From assembly GCA_963930655.1 (NCBI GenBank), contig OZ005611.1:5649501-5713500 (forward strand): a stretch of DNA of 64,000 nt, in the 5' to 3' direction. Made by a program: the position numbers and the translations under genes. Below, one piece after another: positions 15,801 through 27,240 of this stretch. The stretch comes from Myrica gale (lineage: Eukaryota > Streptophyta > Magnoliopsida > Fagales > Myricaceae). A model generated the notes under the pieces. That model had not been told where the DNA came from, searched no databases, and saw nothing but the letters and a program-made list of their open reading frames with translations. Positions within the stretch are counted from its first letter, which is position 1, and every line of letters starts with the position of its first letter.

Positions 15801-18800
15801 GAGCAGCCCTTCCCATACTGGATGGTACGGATGTTGCCTGTTTTGGATGACTTTCAAGCTCAGACCAGAGCAAGCCAAAGGGATGCAACTTACTATCGTT
15901 CTGATTTGGAACACCAGCTTCTGTCAATTCATTTGGCAGAGGATGGCTGAAAGCATTTTCTGAAGATCGACGACTGCTACCAGTAGGTTTTGAAATAGAA
16001 TATCCCGTGTTTCCAGGTCTTCCCGGAAACACAATTTCTGGGGAGATAAAAAGAGGATATGAGGAGAATCCATTTTTTAGTTTTGAGAAAAGAAAATTAT
16101 TGACAGAAACATTAATAATATAAAACAAACCTTCGTCTTGTGTACCAAACTTATGCGGCAGTTGCAATAAAACTTCAGGCTCAGATACTATTGACTGACC
16201 ATGCTGAGCTGAAAGGATGTTAAACTCGGGCAATGGCTGATATATGTCATTTGCTGGAGACGCATTACTTTTTGAAACAGAACAACTACCATCCATCTGA
16301 GGTTCTGTGCTGATGGCACTTCCATTGTTAGCTTTCAGATAAGGAAGGATCTTACCCAATTCCTGGAAAGGCGTCCTCTCAGGCACATCTGCCAAGCGGA
16401 CTGGCAAGTCTGTCCCAAAAAAACCTTGTTCAAACCATAAAAGGATGTCAGCCCCAACAAAGGGCCCCTGGGTCACCCCTTGAGGGTCAACGTAGTACAA
16501 ACTTAACTCCTCAGTTGGGGTTACCCTTTCTAAGATATTCGCCTCAATGCTGCTACCTTGATTCTGCTCAGGAGAAGGCATAAAAAAGAGAGAACTTGAT
16601 TCACCAGGAAGCTTGGATCTCAATTCAAATGGAGAAGAAAACTTAATGGCATCAAATTGAGCATGGTTGGTAAACTCAGAATCTGCCATCTGCCATTTTT
16701 GACCAACATTGATCTGAGAATCGCCAAGGAGCTGAGCGCCATCAATCTCTATGGCACCACAAATACCATTACTTTCTGAAAGTGTTGGGGCCAATCCATC
16801 TACCAACCCGTAAATTGCTCCAGGAATTTTATCCTCTGCTTCTTTGACATGTAGTTCTGTAAGCAATGTACATTCAGAATCTTTGCGATGGAGAATCAAC
16901 AAGTAAAGTTGGATGACTAGAGAAAATAAAATAGTGAAGTATAAATACGATTCAAAGGACGAGCTCCAACAGCTAAGGTAAACAGTTTCTTACCATGTAT
17001 CACATTTCCCTGTGAGCCATGTGAGCCATATTTCAAAAAGGTACCACCATCACCAGCTCGATGGGCATCATCAATTGCAGCTTCCTGCGAAGTATCAACA
17101 GTCTCTCCATTGAGAGTTGGGGGCAGGATCCCCTGATTTTGCTCAGTCGCTTCTAAGTCTTCAACGCCTGGAGAATGAGCCATTTTCAAAGATTTAGATC
17201 AAAGAATAGGCATATCACAGAAGTTCAAAGCAAGCAAGCAAGCTGAAAATACCTGTAACATTGTCAGTTGATCTCCCTTTCCTGTATGAACTGTAAACCA
17301 TCCCACTGCTTGTGATCTTTCCCCTCAATATGTCACCAAGGACTCCCTGTTAGCATCATATGACACAATTGCAGGGAACAAAATATTTCAGCACATGACA
17401 ACGAAAAAGTAATGTTTCATTACTATGCAAAATGATAATGTGAAGAACAAGTGAACTAGCGACAAGAATCCCATTCATTACCTCCTCTTCAGCATCAGGG
17501 GCAACAAAAGCCAACGGTTCAATAACGCCTACTTCGGTAATAGGGAGTAACTCCTCCATCTCATCTGGCATGGTTGTAAAAGATTGACCAAGCTTTTGCT
17601 TCCGATATATATCAAGAAGTTTTCCCCTTGGGTAGCAAAAAGAACCAACAGAAATGCTTGGTCTTCCAGGGACACTTTCACCCTTGTCAGAATGAGCAGC
17701 ACCGAGGGCACCACCAGATGAACCTCTCCCAATAACATTAGACCTTCCTCGTCCAAGGGTGAATCCCAAGTTTGAACCCTCTACACGTCCTCTCTCCGGT
17801 CCAAATCCAGGTGCAGCACGGTAGGCATTTGAACCACCAGAATGAACCTCTAGTCGATGGCGTGGCCTCCATTTATCACGAGAATCTGAGTCACGGTCAG
17901 GAGCTGAACGGATGTTACTCAAAAAAGATTGGCTGTCATTGTGAGCATCGTCCTTCTCCACATCTGTCCTCTTTTCAGTTCGGGAATCCTTATCTTTGTC
18001 TTCCGGGCCCCATCTAGATGACCATTTGCTATCACGCCGTGCTTCATGCACAGAATTACGACCATCATGCCACCGATCAGAGACGGGCAATGCTCTACTC
18101 TCACCTGTTTCTCTTGTTGAGACATTGTCAGCACGACGTTCTGCCTTCCTGCGATCTCTTCTAGCACCGAGTAGGCCAGTTTCTCTTTCTTCTTCACGCC
18201 AGCGACGGCTACTTTCACTGTCAGTGGCAGTCCTCCTCAAATCTTTCTTGTCCTCAGATCCATCCAAACGCCAACCCTCTTTTAGATTGACATCGGTAGA
18301 GCTTCCAAGAGACACTGAAGTTGGGGCACGCATTTCCTGTGATACAAGAGATAACACTAAATACGGTATCCATTGTCCGACTGCAGTTTACTGCAGAACC
18401 TTTGGAATATACATACAATCCAGCTCATACTGTCCTAACTCCAAAAAACTATGAAGCAAAGGCAATAACAATAATATAAGTTAAAGAACATTTGTCTATC
18501 AATGTTCAAATAACAGAAAACATTCCAATAATGAATTACAGAAGTTTCCTTATAATTTATGAAATAGAACTAGCAGGTGAACAAATACCAAATGAAGGAT
18601 ACTCGATTTATTTTTTCACATCAAATACTGATCATAAACTCAATATCTTATAATATGCAGTCTATAGGAAAGCTTTGGAATTTAGGCAAGAAGGCACGGG
18701 CCTCTGGCATCATATCTGGTGGTCTCCCTACAATGGATGAAGCCTTACGTAAGCGTTCCAACCTAAGGATGGGGCAAATGTCATGCTAGCAGACCAAAAC

Positions 18801-20264
18801 AAGGGTATTTTTTTGACACAGCGGAGATATCGAGCACATCATCTGCTTTCTGAAGGTAAACCTTTAACACACTACAGCACCAGAAATAAAAGTAACCCTG
18901 CCATCTTCATTGCATCTTTATTTATAGGGAGAGGAGATAGCCCAACTGAAGCCAGCACAGCTTAAAACCAAGTGATTTGGATCGGCTATGGAATCTTTTG
19001 CGCACTCCGTCTATTTAAGGTTTTATCCTCATTTCCCTCTTGAACAAGTATGCCTTTCGGTACAACTCTAACACACCTATTTTTGCCTCCCACTCAAAAA
19101 GGATGCCAAACAACTTAGCTAAGACTCTAACTGACAAGCAATACAATAGTAAAAGTTGCATCGAGATTGTGAAAAGTTCGTCGGAAAGATAAAAATGGTA
19201 GAATTCCAAATATTCAAAATGCCTTTTGAGACAGTACAAGAATAAAATTAATATATCCAATATTGTTGCAATGATCACTTTAGTTGCATCTTGTGCCACT
19301 TTGCCACTAAAAGAAAAGGAAAAATAAAGAGGACTAGGTTTCCTGGAAGGCATGATTATACCATCTTAGGCTCACTTGGTTTGGCATAAAGCCACTGGGG
19401 AGACAGAGGTATAATGCTTTCTGATGCTGCTTGATCTGCAATAACAATCACATTCATTATATCAGAGCACAACAGGAGGAAAAATGATAGAAAGTAACAC
19501 GAATGGGACTCAATAGTTCATCATTTTGGCAACAAACAAATCCAACTATGCAACAATACCTTTTGACTCATCAAGCAACCCCATAAGTCCCTTTTCCTCC
19601 TCGTTACCTCCAGAGCCTTCCACTGGCATAGCATGAACACAGATGAAAACAAAACTTAAGTTAACCTTTCAGTTGCAAGGCGCAACTGGTAGCAACAACA
19701 GATGAACATAAACGCATTCCAACTCCCTTCCCCGGGTATGCAAAAAAAAAAACAGAGAATACGTCATAAACATTTTTCTTTCTGAAATATACACGACTCA
19801 TTGAACCCTACAGAATGCAATACTTTTCAGTAACAGGCTAGCAAAAATGGTAATAAATTAAACAATCGCTAAGAAATGATAAGACACTTTGATCCGAAAT
19901 ATGAACAATAAATGGACAGGGAAATGGTAAACCCCATGAACCAACGATGTTCGAAACCCTAATTGATGAAATCCATTGTCTACAAGATTATAATATCCAC
20001 GACGAAGTAGGGTGCTCCAGATCAATAACCCGTAACCTCGCATCAAATCCGAAACTATTAAATCCATCAGCCACCAAAAACAATAATTTTACAAGGGGGA
20101 ATCAGTTACATAAACCGAAACCGAAAAATTTTGAGAAAATAAATGCAGATGAAAAAAATGAAGTGGTAGGGTGGAAGGCGCAAGGTACCCTTGGATGTCC
20201 ATGTGTGATCGGACGGCTTTGATGAGAGGAGATCGTCCGGTAGATCGAGCTTCCCTTCCCCCAT
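12822..20264 (-). CDS. EXA1: GYF-domain protein, EXA1 type (eIF4E-binding translational regulator)
   Basis: Eleven exons: 20264-20189, 19622-19560, 19435-19362, 18336-17482, 17346-17253, 17167-16994, 16880-16131, 16037-13872, 13785-13713, 13375-13236, 13159-12822. All joins are in frame and give about 1600 residues (Arabidopsis EXA1 is about 1700). The N-terminus starts MGEGKLDLPDDLLSSKPSDH. An Arg/Glu/Asp-rich region follows, then YPRGKLLDIYRKQ at about residue 306, matching the eIF4E-binding consensus Y-x4-L-hydrophobic. The GYF domain lies near 570-625 (SLYYVDPQGVTQGPFVGADI then LLWFEQGFF), with GYF read as GFF. Exon 8 encodes a long Gln/His-rich low-complexity region. The C-terminus ends in GKKKGKKGRQIDPALLGFKV. 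In Arabidopsis this protein (EXA1/MUSE11/PSIG1) represses translation of immune receptors with eIF4E and is a host factor for potexviruses. Confidence 0.93.
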
Positions 20265-20574
20265 CAAAAAAAATGAACGAGCGAGCGAGCGAGAGAAAGA
20301 AGGAAGATCCAATCAAGCTACACAAAAATGCCCACACACAACGGATTGGAGCTCCGAATACACAAAGCCGGCGTAGCTGGGGAGAGCGAGCGACAGAGAG
20401 CGGGGCACGAGGAGAGCAGCTAAGGCAATCGGAGATTTCGGAGCATCAGGGGAATCTAGGGTTTCGGAAACAGCTTTTGGTAGCACTTGCACAGAGAGAG
20501 AGAGAGCGCGCGACAGAGGAAATGTGTGAAGGAGGGTTTGGGTGGTGGTCAGAACAGCCAAATCAACTAATTTA
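20265..20574. promoter_or_regulatory. Promoter and 5' UTR of the EXA1-type gene
   Basis: The 310 bp upstream of the start codon are purine/pyrimidine-biased, with GAGCGAGCGAGC and GAGAGAGAGA tracts on the plus strand (CT-rich on the coding strand), as in many plant 5' UTRs. No TATA box stands out. Open frames through the tracts are low-complexity artefacts. Confidence 0.5.
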
Positions 20575-20773
20575 GGCTGCGTTTGTCTCTAAAATTTTAC
20601 CCAAAATTTTATCTCTCTCCTAATAAAATACTTCAATATAATCTCTCTCTCTTCCATAAAAAAATATAAAAAATTACAAAAACTATAAAATATTACCTCT
20701 CTCTTCACTTTTTCACTAAACTCAATATCAACACTAAACCCAATACCAAAAATTTTACCACACAAACCCACCC
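20575..20773. mobile_element. Tourist-like (PIF/Harbinger) MITE
   Basis: The 199 bp AT-rich element begins GGCTGCGTTTGT and ends ACAAACCCACCC and is flanked by TTA (20572-20574 and 20774-20776). GGS-type ends with GTTTG and a TTA/TAA duplication are the Tourist hallmark. It sits in the promoter-proximal flank of the EXA1-type gene. Confidence 0.75.
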
Positions 20774-21577
20774 TTAGTAGTGTGACTTTAGCAGGATGCT
20801 TATTTAACAATATAGAATTAAAAAAATTGGATAAGTGGTAATTTTTCAAATTTATCTAACGTTTCTTATCCTGGGAAAAACATAAAAACCATCCATAAAA
20901 TACTCTTATAGACTCCGTATTCATGTGGGTCAACTCAGCCTTAAAGACTTTAGAGCATGATACTGTTGTACAAGAAGTTCACTTTTTTTTTCTAGGCTAC
21001 AAGAATTTCACTTCTTTGGGATTTTTTTTTTGCTAAACTTATATAGGTTTTAATAAGAAATATTTTGTATTTTACAATAATTTTTTTATGAACATATAAA
21101 CCTATATATATAAAAAAAAATTCATTTTAACTTTATATCTACCTATTTTCACTCTTTTGTTTAATTCAACTAATAACACAACTACTTGTCGCTGACCTTG
21201 CAGAGAGTAGTTGTATTAAATCCTGTCCCATTTCCCCCAAGAATGCAAATCATGAAAGTGTTTTAATTAATTGGAAAATATTATGTCAAACAAGCCCCAA
21301 CAGTATCACCTGTCACAATAACAACGCCATAATTCTCCGGGACACTTTCCGTAAAACAAAAGGAGACTTGTTGCACTATGGGCTCTTATGTTATTCAAAG
21401 ATCGTAAATAGGCACCGAGGATGAGTTTTAAGAAAAAAGAAAATAAATCCCTCATGTCCATTTGTCATCATATCCGTTAACCACCATGGCTGATGTGAAT
21501 TTTAAAGCCATGTCATGACAAATTAAAAACCGCCACTTGTACACTTAATTAAATTGACTCGCCACATCTGCCTCTCT
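20774..21577. other. AT-rich intergenic region
   Basis: About 800 bp of AT-rich sequence with poly-T and poly-A runs. I see no gene or well-defined element. Confidence 0.5.
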
Positions 21578-21946
21578 TTAGGAAAACCATGGTTCTCTCT
21601 CTTTCTTCTGATGATCCGAAACTCCTTGATTGAGATTTGGAAGGGACAATGAGGCTTCTTTGATCTTCTCCTTAGCTTTTTCTACCATACCGAAAGCCGC
21701 GGATGGGATACCTCCTTTAGCTTGGGTAGAAAACTCAGGCTTGTAGGAGGCAATATGTTGTTCAGGTGAGGTAATTGAGACTATGATGTTTGGCTGGCCA
21801 TCTTGTTCATATTCGACAACAACCGTTCTATGGCCTTCTTTCACTATCACGTCTTCTCCTTGCCTCTACTTCTCTGGGGTTGTAGTCCACACTCCTGCTG
21901 CTGCCAGTGAAGTGAAAACGAGACACAGGGCCAACAGGTTTGTCAT
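21578..21946 (-). pseudogene. Small secreted-protein gene with one in-frame stop
   Basis: Reading the minus strand from an ATG at 21946 gives a clear signal peptide (MTNLLALCLVFTSLAAAGVW) followed by TTTPEK, then a TAG at 21868-21866, then continuous frame through RQGEDVIVKEGHRTVVVEYE to a stop at 21578. VIVKEGHRVVVVEY is a motif I recall from a family of small plant proteins of unknown function that start with a signal peptide. The frame before and after the TAG is the same. A recent nonsense change, an allele or a sequencing error are all possible. The C-terminal part is shorter and weaker than I expect for the family. Confidence 0.6.
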
Positions 21947-24521
21947 CAATCGGAGACTTGTATGTGAAGGTACAGTTGCGGGATTTTAGGGGTTCTGCTT
22001 TCAGAGTTTATGGCCTTCGTGGGGGCGGTGTGGAGCTAGCACGTTGTTGTTGGGTTGAACTGACGGGTCTAAGCGTGCATCACTGCACACACACACATGG
22101 TGTCATGGTGCATCTGCATCTCTTCGTGGTCCAACCCCGCCTTCGGCCAGATACCGTCTTACAAGCTAAAGCCCAACGAAACTCTCTGCCTTATCTTTTG
22201 GGTTAGAAATGACCTCGCGTGCCATTTGTTTTGCTTCCTCTTCACTTCGTGTGCTTTCTACTTCGTCTTGTCAATCACCTCTTATGCTGTATCGGAAACT
22301 CTCTTTGGCCTTACCCATTGCACTCGCAGTCCTCGAGAGGAGCATATGTGGCGAGTCAATTTAATTTGATGGACATGTGTCGCTTAATTACGAATCTGAA
22401 AACAAATAGACGGAATAATTTATTTTTTCTTCAAACTCAATCTCAAAGTTTAATTGTTAAAAACCTCGTACGCTTATTTGCAATTTTTGAATACCACAGG
22501 ATCTGGTACAATTAAACCGAAACAAAATAATAAATCGCAACTTCTCAATTCGCCGTTCTAACACTTACGGTAATGCAAAGGTGAACGTGTTACAAAAGCA
22601 TTCTTTTAAGGCGACAAGCAGCCCAATCTTTACAAATAAAAGTTTATGGATCCGTGCTAGGCATCATTTCCCTTTTTGCTATTTTTTAGCCGATACAGTT
22701 GTGACGCAGCTATAAGGGAAAGGGATAGCCTCTAACGAACTGTGTTAAGATAAGGTTATCTTCGTGTCCAATATTTTTGTAGGATTCAAATATATTTACA
22801 AAATTACAATCGAATATATTCAGAATTCAAACACAAACACCAATACATTTTACACAATCTCCAACAACTTTTTATTTTTCTATTCAACATAAATTTTCTC
22901 TACACTTTTTTCACATAACTCTAATATTTTTTTTTACATCAAATCATTTTTCTCTGCACTTTACACAAACACTAATAAAATACTATTTAACGTAAATATT
23001 CACAACTTCTCTAAAATCCTATATTTTTACTAACAAAAAAATATGAAGTTTTTTTTAAAGAAAAAAAGAAATCTCTGGACTTCCCTCGACGTCGGTCCAG
23101 TGTATCCCATACGGAACAGATGAAATAAAACGAAATAAATTGATGACACAAGACTATCAGAGTTTCACTAACACAGGATCATGATATTAGTGAAGTCTTT
23201 AATTTATAGACTTGCAAATTAGAGAAAAATAAAATATTAGACTCCTAAATATATGAAACCACTAATAGCACGATAAAACTAAAAGATACTTAATAATAAT
23301 TATTAACTTCTAATTCAAAATTAAACATAGACTTCGACCTAAACAATAATACTAACTTTATAGCATTCCAGTCACCAACAATCTGCTTTCATCATGAATG
23401 TTCCTGGTTGGGTGAAGAGTGAATTCCGTACAACTTGCTGAAAATTGAACGGGGAAAAAATGATTTCCTTCGACTCGATGGATTGCAAGAAAGAACTCCA
23501 TCGAAACACACCAAAGTCAAGAGCTTCTTTAACAAACAACAATCTTCCGGACGCAATTGTTCAGCCAAAATGAAAATTCTCTTGCAACTTGCAAAAGGGC
23601 AATGCGACGTTGGTGTTGTTTCCACGTGAAAATTTTTGAGCATTGAGATTTATGAAATTGGTAAAAAAGTAAAGATATTTTATAAAAATTAATAAAAAAG
23701 TAAAAAAATTTAATAAATATTATAATAAAAAAAAATAATTTAACAAATTTTTTAATATTAACTCAAATCAAAATAACTGATTTGGAGTTCAAACAAGTCT
23801 AGAGAAGCACCACTTGGTCCACTAAAGTTCTCCAGTCGCCATGGAGACGCTCGTTTCCTGATATTTATTAGGATTTGAATCCTATATATTCATGTTTGGC
23901 AAGTTTTTGACTTTTTTTTAAGATTTCGCCTACAGCAGAGCCCTGCAACCTGTCTTGCAACACTGCCCCTGCTTTCCAGTTTCGATTTCGTTGAACTTGA
24001 TGAAGGGGTAAATTTTTCAGCCGCTTTTGTTGACTTAGGTAGGATTCAACTTTTTTTTCTTTATGTATTTATGTATTTTTAAAAATATATTTAAATATTT
24101 AAATTTTAATAACAAATAATAATAAATTCGAAATAAAATAAATAATTTTAAACAACACTTCGTCAATCTCAACACAAACATCAAGACAACTTTAACATCA
24201 CCTTAAAATTATCAGAGATTCCAAATTCTATAAATATACTCAAAACTAACATCACCACCCAGGCTAGTATCATCAACCCTCGTTTAAAGCTGCTTAATAT
24301 GAAACCAACAGTGCGTTTATGGAGCAAAAATAGCCAATGAGATTAAAAGAACTTTTAAAGTACCATCAACCCATGTTTACAGAAGAACGAAACATTTTAT
24401 TCTGCTCAAAGCTAAACGAAAGTACAAAAGGGGAAAAGGAACAAACACAGATCCACTTGTTTCCTTTCTCATCAACAATATCATGCCAATAAGCTTTCAG
24501 AATCAAAGCTGAATTCGTAAT
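21947..24521. other. AT-rich intergenic region
   Basis: About 2.6 kb with no supportable gene. Short open frames at 21940-22515 and 23392-23643 match no family I know. Stretches around 22780-23040 and 24060-24250 resemble decayed MITEs but have no clear ends. The last 120 bp or so are probably the 3' UTR of the BAG gene. Confidence 0.5.
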
Positions 24522-25784
24522 CTAGTAATCTAAGGTTCCAGGAGCATGCTTCTTCTTCTTCCTCCTCAACCTCTCACACACGAAAGCCTTCTCCAACTGC
24601 TCGACACGGTGCGACAGCGAGCTTAGCAATCTAGTCTGCATCTCATTCCTATCAAAGAGCTCCGCCATCATCCCCATCATTCTCTCGTTATCCTCCATCA
24701 TCCTCTCCAGGAGCTCCCTGCTCCTTATGCTCTCCTCCCTTCCTCCGAGGCCACCGCAATCTTCTCCAGCACCTACTTCTTTTCCAAGAGTCTCCACTTC
24801 CTCCGCTTGCTTCGAAGCATTTTGCTCAACCCCTTCAATCAGAGTCTCGGGGTTCGCAGATGACCCGGACTCGCTCTCTGTCTGACTCGTTCCAACGCTC
24901 TCCTCCGCGCAATCATTCAAAGACGGCGCCACATTGTGATCCCCAACAATTTCTTCGACCCTCGACTTGATTTCAGCACCAGCTACATCAGCCCCAACAG
25001 ATTCCACCTTCTCCGAATTCTCAATGGTCTGATCTAGAGCTTGAAATTTTAGGTTCTCATCGGGCTCTGTACTGGTGACCCCTGAATTAGGCATAGACTC
25101 ACCGTCATGTATTCTCTCAGGCTCGACAGAATCAGGTACCAAATCAGCAACATTATTCTCCAACCCGTCCAAAGTTTCACGATTCGCAGACAGATTGCCT
25201 CGATTCTCGACTAAATCAGTAGCAGAACTACCAATCTCAGGAGCTTCGCCTCGCAATTCATCATCAGCCACTTCAGGAATTTCCAGGTTGTGATGGACAG
25301 CTTCAGCCTCGGAAGCTTCGTCGACCGTACCTGGAGTTTGTTGGCCGGAGACAATCGCGTCCACCATCTCCTGCAACGCGATCGCCCTCTTGATCACCGC
25401 CTTCCTGCAATCCCTAACCGTGGGATACACGCCTCTCACCGAGTCCAAACGGAAGAGCAAGCTCATCAGCGTCTCGTTCACCCTCAGCCTCTCCTTTGGG
25501 TCGCTCCGAAACTTCTCCACCGTTTCCTTCTCGGAAATCTTCTTCTCTATCTCGTCGACTTCGCTCCTTACAGCCGCGATCTTCCTCACGCTGTTTCTGA
25601 CAAGGAAACCCCGGAACATCTTTTGGATCTTCAGAGCTGAGTCGGACCGGCTCCTCTCAGATCCGACGAAATGGACGGGGATCGACACCACCTTCCGAGA
25701 TGATGTCGCTTTCGGCTGTGCCCGTATCTCTGTCGCGCTAGATGGGAAATTCCAACGGTTTGTACGAAACGGACTATCCATCAT
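24522..25784 (-). CDS. BAG-family molecular chaperone regulator with IQ motif
   Basis: Intronless ORF of 420 residues. An IQ motif (IQKMFRGFLVR, residues 53-63) is followed at once by a BAG domain (about 66-146), including KERLRVNETLMSLLFRLDSV and VIKRAIALQEMVDAI. This IQ-BAG order is specific to the plant BAG5-8 group, which bind calmodulin through the IQ motif and Hsp70 through the BAG domain. The middle (150-350) is acidic and Ser/Glu-rich, probably disordered. The C-terminus has a coiled coil (about 354-400, RELLERMMEDNERMMGMMAE) followed by a basic RLRRKKKKH tail. The second codon is also Met, so either could start. Subcellular location is unclear; I cannot choose between BAG5, BAG6 and BAG8. 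Two heat-shock elements lie 200-275 bp upstream. Confidence 0.9.
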   Translation of the reverse strand: MMDSPFRTNRWNFPSSATEIRAQPKATSSRKVVSIPVHFVGSERSRSDSALKIQKMFRGFLVRNSVRKIAAVRSEVDEIEKKISEKETVEKFRSDPKERLRVNETLMSLLFRLDSVRGVYPTVRDCRKAVIKRAIALQEMVDAIVSGQQTPGTVDEASEAEAVHHNLEIPEVADDELRGEAPEIGSSATDLVENRGNLSANRETLDGLENNVADLVPDSVEPERIHDGESMPNSGVTSTEPDENLKFQALDQTIENSEKVESVGADVAGAEIKSRVEEIVGDHNVAPSLNDCAEESVGTSQTESESGSSANPETLIEGVEQNASKQAEEVETLGKEVGAGEDCGGLGGREESIRSRELLERMMEDNERMMGMMAELFDRNEMQTRLLSSLSHRVEQLEKAFVCERLRRKKKKHAPGTLDY

Positions 25785-25985
25785 CGATTACCCGAGCAAG
25801 CGAACCGAATGGAATGCGTCTTCTGAAAAATGGTTTTCTTCGGGCGAATTGGGAAAGTTCTCTGTGATTAATGAAGTGGAAGGAATTGTCTTTCGGAATT
25901 GAATTTCTCGTGGGGGAGTGTTTCCTATGTTCTGGAAATCTGAGGAGAACGGCATTGGATTTGGGATGATTATAAACAGGGAAGT

Positions 25986-25998
25986 GAAAGTTCGAGAA
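25986..25998. promoter_or_regulatory. Heat-shock element
   Basis: GAAAGTTCGAGAA reads as three perfect alternating units (GAA-nn-TTC-nn-GAA), about 200 bp upstream of the BAG start codon. A TATA-like TTTATAAT on the minus strand lies between it and the gene (around 25970). Confidence 0.75.
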
Positions 25999-26040
25999 GG
26001 GAACTGAACGGAAGTACGTGTTAAGAGGATGGAGGGCGCT

Positions 26041-26058
26041 GAAAGTTCGAGAAGTTTC
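26041..26058. promoter_or_regulatory. Heat-shock element, four units
   Basis: GAAAGTTCGAGAAGTTTC reads as four perfect alternating units (GAA-nn-TTC-nn-GAA-nn-TTC), about 257 bp upstream of the BAG start codon. Its first 13 bases repeat the other element exactly. Confidence 0.8.
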
Positions 26059-26457
26059 GAGTCGGATATTTTGGGAGGGGCCGTTATGTATCGGGTGGCA
26101 GTGTTCTAGATAAACATCGATTCTTCGGGATACGTTAGTTTACCAACATTTTTAGGATTTGTATATTATTTTCGTATATAGGATATGTTTATTTATCTAA
26201 ATTTTAGAAAATATTTTTAAAATTTTAAAAAAAAATTCAAAATTTTGAATATTTTTGAATGTTTAAATTTATTGGGATTGTGAAAAGTTTGAAATGTTTA
26301 TCTAAAAATTAGAAATTTGTTTAGTTTGTTTGAAATTTTGAGTACAACATTTTATTGTTTTTTTATAAATATAAAAATATTTTAACTTCTGCACGCATAT
26401 CAATATAAATTTTAAAAAAGACGGCAAAATTACCGTTTACACCAGATACGATACTAA

Positions 26458-26636
26458 GGCTATGTTTGTTCTAAAAAGTTTTACAATTCCTAAAATTTTA
26501 ACACAATAAAAAATTATAATATAATATTCTCTTCATCACATCATTACTTTTCACTATAATAAATATTAAAAATCATTTCCCTCTTCATTTTTTCACAAAA
26601 TCCAATACACTAAAATTTTAACACTCAAACACAACC
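26458..26636. mobile_element. Tourist-like MITE
   Basis: 179 bp AT-rich element beginning GGCTATGTTTGTT and ending AAACACAACC, flanked by TAA (26455-26457 and 26637-26639). Same family as the copies at 20575, 26796 and 41100. Confidence 0.72.
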
Positions 26637-26795
26637 TAAGTTAGAACTATATTTCCGAGTCTTGACCAAAAATAAATATGACGTAATTGACTTATCTTTT
26701 GAGGTGGACAAAATTACGATTTCACTAGCCTATTTTACTTATAACAAAATAAGATATAAAGAGCACAAAAAAAATAAAGGGTCGACGATTTTTAT

Positions 26796-27000
26796 GGGGC
26801 GTTTGTTTCCTAAAATTTTCACCCTTCAAAATTTCCAAACAATCATAAAATAATATCTCTCCTCGTTAAATTATAAAATAATATTATACTATTCAATTAA
26901 ATCTTCTCTCTTCTCACTTTTCTATAAAATACTATATTTTTTCACAAATCCCAATACCTAAAATTTCCAAAACCCCAATATTTCCACGAACAAACACCCC
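26796..27000. mobile_element. Tourist-like MITE
   Basis: 205 bp AT-rich element beginning GGGGCGTTTGTT and ending AACAAACACCCC. The flanking triplets (TAT and AAT) do not match exactly, so the duplication has decayed or the ends are off by a base or two. Confidence 0.62.
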
Positions 27001-27219
27001 AATATTAATAGAAGATTTATTTTATAAAGTTTTCTTTAAAGTTATTCAAATTTATGCTATCTTTAAAATTGAACTGCTCGATTCTCCTTCATGAATTTTT
27101 AGATGGTAGTGTACAATTCAGAGATTCTATTAAAAAAGAAAACCAAAAGAATCTAAGCCAAATTTTTTGAAACACATTCTAAGTGTTAGAACAAGTATCG
27201 ATACAGAGAGCCTTTTTTT

Positions 27220-27240
27220 GGGGGGGGGGGGGGGGGGGGG
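27220..27240. repeat. Poly-G tract (21 G)
   Basis: A run of 21 consecutive G preceded by seven T. Tracts like this are unstable and often mis-assembled, so the exact length is uncertain. Confidence 0.9.

Noticed and set aside
20171..20575. 134-codon plus-strand frame antisense to the EXA1-type 5' end
   Set aside because: It consists of low-complexity GAGCGAG/GAGAGA tracts in the 5' UTR and first exon of the real gene.
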